Positions 1 to 6,874 of a DNA stretch of 64,000 nt are shown here, piece by piece (position 1 is the stretch's first letter; each line of letters starts with the position of its first letter). The DNA is from a virus: IMG/VR virus record IMGVR_UViG_3300050821_015552, positions 1-64,000 of that record. One strand, 5' to 3'. A program made the position numbers and the translations under genes. Below the pieces are notes generated by a model. The model had not been told where the DNA came from, made no database searches, and saw only the letters and a list, made by a program, of their open reading frames with translations.

Positions 1-56
1 GAATACCGAGCGACCATCGACCCTGTCCAGCCGCTCTTTCGGTGCGTGACGGCTCG

Positions 57-296
57 TCAGGATGTACTTGTGCCCCGTGTCGGCGCCGACGACGAGAAGT
101 CGTCGAGCTGCTGGCCGGACAGAAACTCCCGCAGCACGCGCGTCTGCGCTCGCGTCAACAGGCCCCTGCCGCTGTTGCCGCAGCCCCAGCAGGTGCACCT
201 GGGATCGTCGAGCTCGTCCACGTTCAGCAGCGTCGATAGCAGGCCGTCGTTGGCTGCGACGATGTCCTCGTGGCGCGTGCGGAGCGCTCGCCTCAT
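57..296 (-). CDS. Hypothetical 79-aa protein downstream of the recombinase
   Basis: The ATG overlaps the recombinase stop codon as ATGA, so the two minus-strand genes are translationally coupled. The product is small with a CTCWGCG cysteine cluster near residue 29 (two close CxC/CxxC-type pairs, possibly metal binding), followed by a basic helix and an acidic-serine tail. I do not recognise a family. It could be a small accessory factor for the recombinase, but only the coupling supports that. Confidence 0.55.
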   Translation of the reverse strand: MRRALRTRHEDIVAANDGLLSTLLNVDELDDPRCTCWGCGNSGRGLLTRAQTRVLREFLSGQQLDDFSSSAPTRGTSTS

Positions 297-1555
297 CGCC
301 CCAGGATCTTCCTCATCGTCGCCACCTCGTCCTCCAGCCACGGCCGGAGCTTCCCCAGCACCAGCCAGGCCGCCTGGCGGTCGCTCGAGTGGTCGCGCAC
401 GAACGTCGCCACCTCTGCGGCCGTCGCACGCATCGGGTCCGGACGGTCCACCCAGTCGCAGAACGCCTCCCAGTGCGACCCTGACGGCCCCTGCGGGGGC
501 TTCCGTGGTCTCCCGGGCACCGCAGCGGCGGGGACGTGCGGCATGGCGATGAGCTCCGCCATCTCCCCTCCGAAGTCGCGGCGATTGTCGTCGTACTTAC
601 GCAGGGTTTCGAGGTTCTCGTGCCGGCTGAAACCGGCCGCCTTCCGCAGATCGCCGCCATTCCTGTCGAGTACCCCCGTGATCGCCGTGTGCCGAAGGCC
701 GTGGGGGCGCGTCCTGACTCCCACGCGCCTACCTAGCTTGCGGATAATCGAATAGATGGCGGACCCGGTCAAGCGGTGACCGTAGAAGCTGCCGTCGAGC
801 GCGATGAACATGGCGCCGGGCTCATCGCCCCGGATCTGGAGCCAGTCCTCGAGCGCGCGCCGAGCTGCCTGCGGAATCGTCACCCATTCCCGCTGCTTAC
901 GCTTCTTGCCCAGGACGGACAGAGCTCCGCGTTCGGGATCCCAGTGCTCCCGGTCCAGCCCCGTGACCTCCCCCCGTCGAAGTCCCCGGTCGTGCAGCAG
1001 GTGTACGATGGCCCGGTCGCGGATGCCCTTGGCGGTCTGGGGTAGCGCCTCAAGCATGCGCTGTACCGCCAGCTCGCCCGGCCCACGCGTGTCCCTGTAG
1101 GCCCTGGTGTCGATGTCCTTGATCTCGATCTTCCACGTGATCATCCCCAGCATCCGGCCGAGCTTCGTGATGGCTCGCAACGTCGAGATCCGCCGGTTGA
1201 TCGTCGCCGGGCTCAGCTCCTCCTCTACCAGGCTGCCCTGGAAGTTGAGGGCGAGCTCGTTGGCGCGTCCCCCGGAGAGCTGCAGGAGCCTCTCCGCTGC
1301 CTGCTCGCGGCCGGGCAGCTTCATGAACTTGGCCAGGACGTCGAGATCCTTGCCGTAGGCGCGCAGCGTGTGCTCGTTGCGAGCTCGCAGGAAGGCCGCC
1401 AGGAGCCTGCGGGCGGGGTTGTCGCGCTCGATCGACGCATCCGCCGGCTCCGGAGCGACGAGATCAGCGGCCATCCCGGGCCAAACCTGCACGATATTGC
1501 AGTTTTTCGCAACGGATTCGCATGCCTGGAGCTCGATCCGAGTCGTTTTCTCCAA
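293..1555 (-). CDS. Tyrosine recombinase / integrase (420 aa)
   Basis: Site-specific DNA recombinase of the phage-integrase (XerC/D-like) family. The N-terminal SAM-like DNA-binding domain spans about residues 45-150. The catalytic set is visible: Arg193 in GLRRGE, a Lys near 218 in GKKRK, H285-G-L-R288, His312, and the nucleophile Tyr321 in LRKYDD. A C-terminal extension of about 100 residues beyond the catalytic Tyr is unusual and could be a partner- or DNA-contacting module. The start used here is a TTG; an internal ATG near residue 28 is an alternative. It is unlike the two paralogous recombinases at 8733 and 35269. It reads leftward, away from the replication region, as an integration gene often does; no attachment site could be identified. 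Confidence 0.88.
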   Translation of the reverse strand: MEKTTRIELQACESVAKNCNIVQVWPGMAADLVAPEPADASIERDNPARRLLAAFLRARNEHTLRAYGKDLDVLAKFMKLPGREQAAERLLQLSGGRANELALNFQGSLVEEELSPATINRRISTLRAITKLGRMLGMITWKIEIKDIDTRAYRDTRGPGELAVQRMLEALPQTAKGIRDRAIVHLLHDRGLRRGEVTGLDREHWDPERGALSVLGKKRKQREWVTIPQAARRALEDWLQIRGDEPGAMFIALDGSFYGHRLTGSAIYSIIRKLGRRVGVRTRPHGLRHTAITGVLDRNGGDLRKAAGFSRHENLETLRKYDDNRRDFGGEMAELIAMPHVPAAAVPGRPRKPPQGPSGSHWEAFCDWVDRPDPMRATAAEVATFVRDHSSDRQAAWLVLGKLRPWLEDEVATMRKILGR

Positions 1556-1721
1556 TGATTACGAGGATTTGACAATAGTAGAGTCCGCCATGTGCCGTGG
1601 CTTCCGCATTGGGCTCCTGAACAGTCCCCCGCACCCCGTAAACCGCTCCCATCTTCGCCAGCCCCCTCCGATAGCCCCGTCCACCGACGTCTCCCATGGC
1701 CGAAAACAAGCCCTATAGCGC

Positions 1722-1783
1722 ATGAGCCCGCTAGCCTACAGATGAGCTAGACGGGTGTACGGATGAGCTACGTTTTTCGCTGA
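1722..1783 (+). promoter_or_regulatory. Three phased ATGAGC repeats opening micro-ORFs
   Basis: ATGAGC occurs at 1722, 1742 and 1763, 20-21 bp apart, the last two inside a 13-bp near-identical direct repeat (TAC[A/G]GATGAGCTA). Read as codons they open micro-ORFs of 7, 2 and 6 residues (MSPLAYR, MS, MSYVFR). The first and second overlap as ATGA, and the third stops on the TGA that begins the hairpin repeat at 1781. The helical phasing could equally mark operator or iteron sites. The rest of 1556-1866 has no convincing gene. Confidence 0.35.
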
Positions 1784-1809
1784 ATAAACGGCGGGTAGGG
1801 CCGTCTAAC
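1781..1809 (+). repeat. Intercistronic hairpin repeat A, copy 1
   Basis: A 29-nt element: TGAATAAAC, then a short GC hairpin (ACGGC...GCCGT), then TCTAAC. It starts on the stop codon of a six-codon micro-ORF. The 31-aa peptide gene at 1867 follows with its own GGAGG. Confidence 0.6.
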
Positions 1810-1866
1810 CTGCTGAGAGCCGAAAGCGGGGCCAGGCGGTCCCGATCGGCTCGGAGGGTTGCCGCC

Positions 1867-1962
1867 ATGGCGTGCATGTTCGTCTACCTCGGAAGCTTCT
1901 GGTACTTCGTGGCCCTTGGCGTGGAGACGTGCGCCCTTGTTTGGATCGATTCGCCGGAGTGA
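1867..1962 (+). CDS. 31-aa hydrophobic peptide
   Basis: A short gene with a good GGAGG at about 1851-1855 before its ATG. Residues 3-27 (MFVYLGSFWYFVALGVETCALVW) are hydrophobic and aromatic enough for a single membrane span, with a short acidic tail. Its TGA is the first base triplet of hairpin repeat A copy 2, the same arrangement seen after the polymerase and methylase genes, which supports it being translated. Function unknown; small single-span phage peptides include holin-like and inhibitor proteins, but nothing specific identifies this one. Confidence 0.45.
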   Translation: MACMFVYLGSFWYFVALGVETCALVWIDSPE

Positions 1963-1988
1963 ATAAACCGGCCCCACGGCCGTCTAAC
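1960..1988 (+). repeat. Intercistronic hairpin repeat A, copy 2
   Basis: 29 nt, TGAATAAAC + stem (GGCC...GGCC) + GTCTAAC. Begins exactly on the stop codon of the 31-aa peptide gene. The loop differs from copy 1 while the stem potential is kept. Confidence 0.6.
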
Positions 1989-2110
1989 TTGTAGGTCCGA
2001 AACGATCGCCAGCGGGCGACGGTTTCCGGGTGAAAGGTAGGGTAAGCAGAGCGGCTCAACGCCGACGCCAAGGAGTTTGGCACCCTGCAACGCTTCCCCG
2101 TGGTGGTCCC

Positions 2111-2272
2111 GTGATCCGCCTGACCTTCTCCTTCCCCACCCCCGCCCACGCTTCCGACTTCGCAGAGGAGTGCCTGGACAGCTCCACCCAGCATCACCGG
2201 GTGGTCGAGGTCGAGACCACGCAACAGGCCGACGCGAGAGACTTGGCCCGCCGCCACGGCGGGCGTGAATAA
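2111..2272 (+). CDS. Hypothetical 53-aa protein
   Basis: Starts at GTG 2111 (MIRLTFSFPTPAHASDFAEE). A longer in-frame reading from 2030 exists but its first 27 residues look non-coding. The product has a short beta-like start and a charged helical C-terminus. The stop TAA lies inside hairpin repeat A copy 3. No strong ribosome-binding site is visible right before GTG, so the start is uncertain. Function unknown. Confidence 0.45.
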   Translation: MIRLTFSFPTPAHASDFAEECLDSSTQHHRVVEVETTQQADARDLARRHGGRE

Positions 2273-2294
2273 ACGGCGCCGAGCGCCGTCCAAC
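2266..2294 (+). repeat. Intercistronic hairpin repeat A, copy 3
   Basis: 29 nt, TGAATAAAC + ACGGC/GCCGT stem + CCAAC. It overlaps the end of the 2111 gene and ends 6 nt before the GAAAGGTAG ribosome-binding stretch of the gene at 2315. Confidence 0.62.
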
Positions 2295-2314
2295 ATCTGA
2301 AAGGTAGAACGACG

Positions 2315-2689
2315 ATGAACGCGACGAGAGAGCAGATGGTGACGGCTGCCGGGGCGATGCTTCGGCAGTACAGGGACGAGGGCGGCAACGGCATCGACCA
2401 AGACGACGCGGCGGGCCTGTGCGAACAGATCCTCGCCCACGAGAGCGCGGCGGACATGGCGGTGCGCGCCTACGACACTGCGCTCGACGGCAGCGAGACG
2501 TTCGAGGGCGACGACCATCTGGGCTCCGCACTCGCGTACCTGATGGGAGCCATCCTCAAGGGCGGACACGTCGACCTGTTCGAGCCGTACACGCAGGACG
2601 CTCACATGGGTCCGCTGTATCACCTGCTCAAGATCCGGCTGCCGCACGGCGACCCGATCCTCGCGTTCTTTCGGGCGGTGACACCGTGA
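2315..2689 (+). CDS. Hypothetical 124-aa acidic protein
   Basis: Predominantly helical, acidic protein with no recognised domain. Its ATG follows a GAAAGGTAG stretch that serves as ribosome-binding site and is shared with the gene at 3188. The stop overlaps the GTG of the next gene (GTGA), so the pair is coupled. Candidate early accessory protein; function unknown. Confidence 0.7.
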   Translation: MNATREQMVTAAGAMLRQYRDEGGNGIDQDDAAGLCEQILAHESAADMAVRAYDTALDGSETFEGDDHLGSALAYLMGAILKGGHVDLFEPYTQDAHMGPLYHLLKIRLPHGDPILAFFRAVTP

Positions 2690-3069
2690 TCCTCTCCCAC
2701 GGCACCTACAACCCCGGCGCGCGCCCCTTCGCCCCGCAGCCGGTCTGCCGCTTCGACGGCGACAAGAAGATCGGCGACCCCGGCGTCACCTACGAGTTCA
2801 ACGTCAAGATCTACGGCCTCGCGTCCAACGCCGATCAGGTCGACTGGGACGACGAGGTTTCGACGGCCCTGTCGCACTTCAAGCTGCGAGCTCGCCTGCG
2901 CTGGCCGTGGATCGGGAGCATCGAGTTCTCCGGCCGCTCCGGAGGCTGGCTTGCCGTCGAGGATCCGCAGGGCAAGATGACCAAGCGGTCGCTCGAAGCG
3001 ATGCAGAAGGTGGTCGCCAAGGGGCTCGCCGCATTCAAGCGGCACATGATCAGAACGTATCCGAGGTAG
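2686..3069 (+). CDS. Hypothetical 127-aa protein
   Basis: GTG start overlapping the upstream stop. The chain has several beta-like stretches (VTYEFNVKIYGL, WIGSIEFSGRSGGWLAV) and a basic C-terminal helix (MQKVVAKGLAAFKRHMIRTYPR region), compatible with a small nucleic-acid-binding fold, but no family is recognised. The structured RNA element at 3079 begins just after its stop. Confidence 0.7.
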   Translation: MILSHGTYNPGARPFAPQPVCRFDGDKKIGDPGVTYEFNVKIYGLASNADQVDWDDEVSTALSHFKLRARLRWPWIGSIEFSGRSGGWLAVEDPQGKMTKRSLEAMQKVVAKGLAAFKRHMIRTYPR

Positions 3070-3078
3070 AATCACGCT

Positions 3079-3180
3079 TCACCGCCGAAGCCTGCGCGCC
3101 CTCGGGAGAGCACCCGTTCTACCTTTCGGGCAAGAGCCCTAGAGGGCGCGTGGACTTCGGCGGTGAGCCGAGAAAGGTAG
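3079..3180 (+). promoter_or_regulatory. Long leader hairpin with loop complementary to the downstream Shine-Dalgarno
   Basis: A 12-bp perfect stem (3079-3090 with 3155-3166) continues, after one mismatch, into a second 12-bp stem (3092-3103 with 3142-3153, including 9 consecutive Watson-Crick pairs CGCGCCCTC/GAGGGCGCG). The apical loop contains CTACCTTTC at 3119-3127, perfectly complementary over nine bases to GAAAGGTAG at 3172-3180, which lies directly before the ATG at 3188. Loop and ribosome-binding region can therefore form a pseudoknot. I infer a cis-acting translational switch for the gene at 3188; the ligand or trigger is unknown. Confidence 0.6.
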
Positions 3181-3187
3181 GAGGACG

Positions 3188-3466
3188 ATGAACGGAGCAG
3201 AGAAGGATCGCATCGAGGACGAGGGCACCGAAACCGTGGACGACGGCGCCCCCAAGAAGACCGCCACCAGCACCGACCGCTTCACCGGAGCCGTCAGCAT
3301 CGGCAGCGAGGACGGCGCCCCCATCCAGCTCGCCACGCGCGGCGGGCAGGTGGTGCTCACGGTGCCTGCCATCGCGGACAGGGGCTACGTGCTGTCCGAG
3401 GAGGAGGCGTGGTGCCTGGCGAGGCAACTTGACCTAGCGTGCCGGCGAGCTCGGAGGGCAGCGTGA
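3188..3466 (+). CDS. Hypothetical 92-aa protein under the hairpin leader
   Basis: The N-terminal third is charged and low complexity (Glu, Asp, Thr); residues 33-92 form a compact beta-beta-helix-like segment (IQLATRGGQVVLTVP, then LSEEEAWCLARQLDLACRRA). No family recognised. GAAAGGTAGGAGG upstream gives a strong ribosome-binding site that the 3079-3180 hairpin loop can mask. Stop overlaps the next GTG. Confidence 0.7.
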   Translation: MNGAEKDRIEDEGTETVDDGAPKKTATSTDRFTGAVSIGSEDGAPIQLATRGGQVVLTVPAIADRGYVLSEEEAWCLARQLDLACRRARRAA

Positions 3467-3726
3467 TCGTCCACAACGGTTCCGCCGTCGCCGCACCGCT
3501 ACGAGCGCCCAACGTCCGCGCGGTGCTCCGCACCGTCCGCGACGGCGGCAAGCTCGACGGCCTGCACCTGCCGACGCTCGAGGCGATGACCGAGGCCGTG
3601 AGCAACGGCTGGCTCGAGGTGCTCAACGACCACCGGCCGGTCAAGCAGTGGCGCTATCGTTTGACCGTCGAGGGGAAGAAGCAAGCGGGGCCGGCGCTGC
3701 GGCTCATCGTTGGCGGGCTGCGGTGA
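3463..3726 (+). CDS. Hypothetical 87-aa winged-helix-like protein
   Basis: GTG start in a GTGA overlap. The order helix (RAVLRTVRDGGKLDG), helix (LPTLEAMTEAVSNGWLEV), then a strand-turn-strand (QWRYRLTVEGKKQ) resembles a small winged helix-turn-helix, so a DNA-binding regulator is possible. Similarity is structural impression only. It is the last gene before the tRNA locus. Confidence 0.62.
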   Translation: MIVHNGSAVAAPLRAPNVRAVLRTVRDGGKLDGLHLPTLEAMTEAVSNGWLEVLNDHRPVKQWRYRLTVEGKKQAGPALRLIVGGLR

Positions 3727-3736
3727 AAACGTTGCT

Positions 3737-3755
3737 TGAGTATGCCCCCGGAGGG
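3737..3755 (+). repeat. Intercistronic repeat B (TGCCCCCGGAGG), copy 1
   Basis: Contains TATGCCCCCGGAGGG just after the 3463 gene. The following TTCCGGG can pair with CCCGGA, so the GGAGG may sit in a small hairpin. First of about seven copies between 3.7 and 10.1 kb. Confidence 0.5.
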
Positions 3756-3775
3756 TTCCGGGCGCATGTTTCTAC

Positions 3776-3804
3776 TTGACGCAAGTTGCAACAAGCTGCA
3801 TAAC
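3776..3804 (+). promoter_or_regulatory. Promoter for the tRNA-Arg gene
   Basis: TTGACG, a 17-bp spacer, then CATAAC. The predicted start of transcription falls within a few bases of the tRNA 5' end at 3813. Four of six bases of the -10 hexamer match TATAAT. Confidence 0.55.
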
Positions 3805-3812
3805 ACCACTCG

Positions 3813-3888
3813 ACCCTCGTAGCTCATTGGCAGAGCACCAGTCTACGGAACTGGGGGTAGGCCGTTCGATTCGGCCCGGCGGGTCCCA
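3813..3888 (+). tRNA. tRNA-Arg (anticodon ACG)
   Basis: Folds as a cloverleaf of 76 nt with an encoded CCA (3886-3888). D arm GCTC/GAGC; anticodon stem CCAGT/ACTGG with loop CTACGGA, anticodon ACG at 3845-3847 (reads CGU and, after A34 deamination, CGC/CGA); five-base variable loop; T arm GGCCG/CGGCC with loop TTCGATT. The acceptor stem pairs ACCC/GGGT and TCG/CGG but carries one extra C in the 3' strand, an oddity that could reduce charging. Phage tRNAs may supplement host codon supply. Confidence 0.85.
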
Positions 3889-3942
3889 CTTTCGACATTC
3901 CACCACGGCAAGCTCCGTCGCAGCGGAGCGCGGGAGACGACC

Positions 3943-5538
3943 ATGCAGACGTCAACGATGGGGTTCGAGCCACGCGAGGATGACGACTACGCTGCGCTTC
4001 TGAGGCGCCTGCACGAGGCGGCACTGACGCCGCTGCCACTCTTCACGACCGACGCGACGGGGCTCTATGACGCGCTCCTGGGTGGTCTGCCAGCCGACCG
4101 GCGACAGCACTACGTCTGCCGCACGTGCCGGCACTTCGTCGACCGCTACGGCGGCCTCGTGACCATCGACGAGTCGGGCACGGCGACGTCGCCGCTCTGG
4201 GACGGCTGGGCGATCCCGCGGTTCTTCTCGGAGGCGATCCGTGCCATGTCGCGCATCGTGAGCAAGGCGCGCGTGACTGGCGTGTTCCTGGCCGACGAGT
4301 CGGTCCTGGGCAACCCGGCGAACAGTAGCCCCAAGGCGCCGACCGGCACCTGGCACCACATGCACTCGCTGGTCAAGCCGGCGAAGCGCAGCGCGTTGCT
4401 GACGGCCGATCAGACCGCGGCCGAGAAGCGCGAGGACTACGGCACCCTCTGCCGAGGGCTCGCGGAGTTCTCGCCCGAGCTGGTCCGGCAGGCGCACACG
4501 CTGCTCACGACGGGCGGCCTGTACCGTTCGGAGAAGTGCATCGGAACGGCCAAGTGGCTGCTCGATCTGCACGAGGCTCGCGAGGCGACCAAGCACACGA
4601 AGGCGCGCGAGCACCTGACGTGGCGCGCGGTGGCGCTGGCGCCGCCTGGCTTCTGCCACGTGCGATCGACGATGATCGGGACGCTCCTGGAAGACCTGGC
4701 CGCTGGCAAGGACTTCGCAGCGGTCAAGCGCGCCTTCGACGAGAAGATGCACCCGCTCCAGTACCAGCGCCCGACCGCGCAGCCGACCGACGGTCAGCTC
4801 GCGCAGGCCGAGAAGGTCGTCGAGAAGTTGTCTTCTGCCGGTTCGCTCGCGCGCCGGTTCGCGACGCTGGATGACATCGCAGACGACGCGGTGTGGATGC
4901 CAAAGGAACGCGCGGACAAGCCGACCGGCGGCAGCGTCTTCGGGCACCTGAAGGCGGGACGCGGGGCGGCGCCGTTGGATGTGCCGGCGCAGACGATGAC
5001 GTGGGACAAGTTCTGGCGCACGGTGCTCCCCGAGGCCGAGATCGTCGAGTGCTTCGTCCCGACGCACTCCAACTTCTTCGCGTTCGTGACCGCGGCGGAC
5101 GCCGAGTCGCCGCCCATCCTGCAGTGGGACAGCGAGGGCTCGCGCAGCCCGGTGAGCTGGTACGTGTACAACGGCGGCTCGTCGGCGTCGCAGTGGGGCG
5201 TCCCGGGCGGCACCTTCGTCGCCGTGAAGGCCATCACGACGCAGCCTTCCGCGTGGGGCGAGGGTCGCGAGCACCAGGGCAACGGCGTCTACGTCGTGCT
5301 CGACGGCGCGCGCGACAGCCGCAAGTCTGGGCTGGCCCTGTTCCCCGAGATCCTGAAGTCCGACTACCACGGCATCCGTGCGGCCCTGGAGGCGTACTCT
5401 CGCTCGCGCGAGATCGCACCGGTCGACTGCCCGGCCGCCGGCCTGGCGTTCCAGAAGAGCAACGGACGCTGGGACGCGACGCTGCGTGTCACCTCGAAGG
5501 GTACGCGCGTCACCTACAAGCTCGACAGGTGGGACTGA
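3943..5538 (+). CDS. Conserved-looking 531-aa protein of unknown function
   Basis: ATG at 3943 behind GGGAGA. Near residues 47-60 there is a VCRTCRHFVDRYGGLVTID segment with a CxxC pair; a central helical region (about 160-300) has many Lys/Ala helices, and residues 360-500 look beta-rich with Trp/Gly motifs (SWYVYNGGSSASQWGV). No enzyme motif that I can name. It is the largest gene of the early region and is coupled (TGATG overlap) to the small helix-turn-helix gene that follows, so the two may act together. A shell- or particle-forming role cannot be excluded. Confidence 0.75.
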   Translation: MQTSTMGFEPREDDDYAALLRRLHEAALTPLPLFTTDATGLYDALLGGLPADRRQHYVCRTCRHFVDRYGGLVTIDESGTATSPLWDGWAIPRFFSEAIRAMSRIVSKARVTGVFLADESVLGNPANSSPKAPTGTWHHMHSLVKPAKRSALLTADQTAAEKREDYGTLCRGLAEFSPELVRQAHTLLTTGGLYRSEKCIGTAKWLLDLHEAREATKHTKAREHLTWRAVALAPPGFCHVRSTMIGTLLEDLAAGKDFAAVKRAFDEKMHPLQYQRPTAQPTDGQLAQAEKVVEKLSSAGSLARRFATLDDIADDAVWMPKERADKPTGGSVFGHLKAGRGAAPLDVPAQTMTWDKFWRTVLPEAEIVECFVPTHSNFFAFVTAADAESPPILQWDSEGSRSPVSWYVYNGGSSASQWGVPGGTFVAVKAITTQPSAWGEGREHQGNGVYVVLDGARDSRKSGLALFPEILKSDYHGIRAALEAYSRSREIAPVDCPAAGLAFQKSNGRWDATLRVTSKGTRVTYKLDRWD

Positions 5539-5708
5539 TGGAACTCGACCGACCGACCATCATGCGGATCGCCCTTGAGGCTCAGCTCGACCCGCGTACC
5601 GTCAGGCGCGCCATCGACCATGGGATCGACTCGCTCCAGAGCGACCATTCCAAGGCGCGGCTGCGCAGTGCGCTCAAGAGGTTGAAGTGCGAAAACCTCG
5701 TCAAGTAG
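5538..5708 (+). CDS. 56-aa helix-turn-helix-like protein
   Basis: ATG overlaps the previous stop. Residues 8-26 (IMRIALEAQLDPRTVRRAI) match the classic helix-turn-helix pattern of small repressors and excisionases (first helix, turn after a small residue, RTVRRAI recognition helix), followed by a second basic helix. Likely a DNA-binding regulator; target unknown. Confidence 0.65.
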   Translation: MELDRPTIMRIALEAQLDPRTVRRAIDHGIDSLQSDHSKARLRSALKRLKCENLVK

Positions 5709-5717
5709 ACGAGGAAC

Positions 5718-5737
5718 GATCGTCTAGGAATGCCCCC
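5718..5737 (+). repeat. Intercistronic repeat B, copy 2
   Basis: GATCGTCTAGGAATGCCCCC directly before the ATG at 5738. Here AGGAA inside the repeat can act as the ribosome-binding site; the GGAGG half is missing. Confidence 0.5.
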
Positions 5738-5944
5738 ATGAGCCTCCACCCGTACCGACACTCGACGCCGCCATCCCAACCTCGACGCGCCTCGTGGTGG
5801 CGCCGCCTGGTCGCGTGGCTCCAGGGTCGGCCCCGGTGGGGAACGTGCCCCAACTGTCACCAGCCGTTCCGGTCGTGGGCCGAGTCGAGGGCAAGGATGC
5901 ACCTGCCGGACGCTGGCGCACTTCGCTGGAGTCGCTTCGGATAG
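5738..5944 (+). CDS. 68-aa basic zinc-finger-like protein
   Basis: Basic, Trp/Arg-rich N-terminus (WWRRLVAWLQ, possibly membrane- or nucleic-acid-interacting) followed by a TCPNCHQPF CxxCH motif that suggests a partial zinc ribbon. No family recognised. Flanked on both sides by repeat B copies. Confidence 0.55.
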   Translation: MSLHPYRHSTPPSQPRRASWWRRLVAWLQGRPRWGTCPNCHQPFRSWAESRARMHLPDAGALRWSRFG

Positions 5945-5967
5945 CTGTCTACGAATGCCCCCGGAGG
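5945..5967 (+). repeat. Intercistronic repeat B, copy 3
   Basis: CTGTCTACGAATGCCCCCGGAGG; the terminal GGAGG is the ribosome-binding site of the gene at 5975. The most complete copy, close to the family consensus. Confidence 0.6.
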
Positions 5968-5974
5968 ACCACCG

Positions 5975-6166
5975 ATGAATCACACCCTGGAAGTCACTGA
6001 CGTGTGCGGTCACACCCACCACTACGTCGACCAGTCGACCGACGAAGCCTTCGGCAAGGTCGGACCGAAGTGGCCGGTCAAGCTCGACGGGGTGCCGGGC
6101 GAGTTCCTGCACTTCAAGTCGGGCAAGATCCTGTTCGTGCCCGAGCACACAAGACTCGTGAAGTGA
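5975..6166 (+). CDS. Hypothetical 63-aa protein
   Basis: Small beta-rich protein with a His-rich turn (CGHTHHYVDQ, residues 11-20) that could bind metal. Translated from the GGAGG in repeat B. Function unknown. Confidence 0.6.
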   Translation: MNHTLEVTDVCGHTHHYVDQSTDEAFGKVGPKWPVKLDGVPGEFLHFKSGKILFVPEHTRLVK

Positions 6167-6189
6167 TCGCCGTAATCTGCCCCTGAGGG
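6165..6189 (+). repeat. Intercistronic repeat B, copy 4
   Basis: A diverged copy (GATCGCCGTAATCTGCCCCTGAGG) starting on the stop codon of the preceding gene and supplying GAGGG before the ATG at 6195. Confidence 0.45.
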
Positions 6190-6194
6190 TCAAC

Positions 6195-6440
6195 ATGAGG
6201 AATCATGACCGAGCGAAGGCGTACCTGGACGCCCACATGCGCTACATGCGGAGCGACTTGACGGACCTGCGGGTCGTCATCGACGAGGCATGCGCCGAGG
6301 CCGTCGAGGAAGAGAAGGCTGAGCATCGGGAGATGATCCGGTCGCTCCTAGTGACGCTCCAGTACCCCGACCTGTGGGAGAAGCGCGTCACGAAGGCGCT
6401 CGACTACCTGGACTCGCTGTCGAAGAGATACGGGAAGTGA
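6195..6440 (+). CDS. Hypothetical 81-aa helical protein
   Basis: Almost entirely helical, acidic in the middle (DEACAEAVEEEKAEHREM), with amphipathic heptads that suggest a short coiled coil or helical bundle. No family recognised. Confidence 0.6.
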   Translation: MRNHDRAKAYLDAHMRYMRSDLTDLRVVIDEACAEAVEEEKAEHREMIRSLLVTLQYPDLWEKRVTKALDYLDSLSKRYGK

Positions 6441-6464
6441 TCGTCAAGGAATGCCCCTGGAGGT
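6439..6464 (+). repeat. Intercistronic repeat B, copy 5
   Basis: GATCGTCAAGGAATGCCCCTGGAGG, again starting on the previous stop codon. The next gene starts 39 bp later with a separate AGGAG, so here the repeat is not the ribosome-binding site; this argues for a role beyond translation initiation. Confidence 0.5.
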
Positions 6465-6502
6465 CCGGGCGGCTACGAATTGAGACGAAAGGAACAGGAG
6501 CC

Positions 6503-6874
6503 ATGTCGAAGACGAACGGCAAGATCGCAACGCGCGGAGAGGCTGCGGCGAAGGCGTATGCACAACTCATCGACGCTCTTATTACGTGGGAAGAAGCGGA
6601 AGAGCTGACACCCGCCGAAAAAAAGGAGGTGGTGCGACGGGTCAAGGAACTGGATATGACTCGGGCGGACGCCGAGGCCGAGGTGCGGGAGGAGCGAGAG
6701 GATGCTCAGAAAGACGCGGATAAGGAGGAGAACGAAGAGCGCACCAATCTCGCGGTGCTCCGTCATCGCAGCTACCTGCCGTTCGTGCGCGCCGGTCTCA
6801 TGACAGTGGCCGAGGCCGTTCGCGAGGTGGGGGCGAACCGATCGGCGGACGGCCTGGGGCAGGAGCGTGAGTAG
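6503..6874 (+). CDS. Hypothetical 123-aa coiled-coil protein
   Basis: ATG preceded by GGAACAGGAG. Strongly charged helix from about residue 38 to 90 (repeated Glu/Lys/Asp heptads) predicts a coiled coil, ending in a short hydrophobic motif (YLPFVRAGLMTVAEAV). Overlaps the GTG of the metallopeptidase-like gene. Function unknown. Confidence 0.62.
   Translation: MSKTNGKIATRGEAAAKAYAQLIDALITWEEAEELTPAEKKEVVRRVKELDMTRADAEAEVREEREDAQKDADKEENEERTNLAVLRHRSYLPFVRAGLMTVAEAVREVGANRSADGLGQERE

Noticed and set aside
1464-1709. An 81-codon minus-strand frame upstream of the recombinase
   Set aside because: It overlaps about 90 bp of the recombinase gene in another frame, has no ribosome-binding site and no domain.
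3952-5370. A 472-codon minus-strand open frame opposite the 531-aa gene
   Set aside because: Arg/Ala/Val-biased shadow of a good plus-strand gene; no coupling to neighbours.
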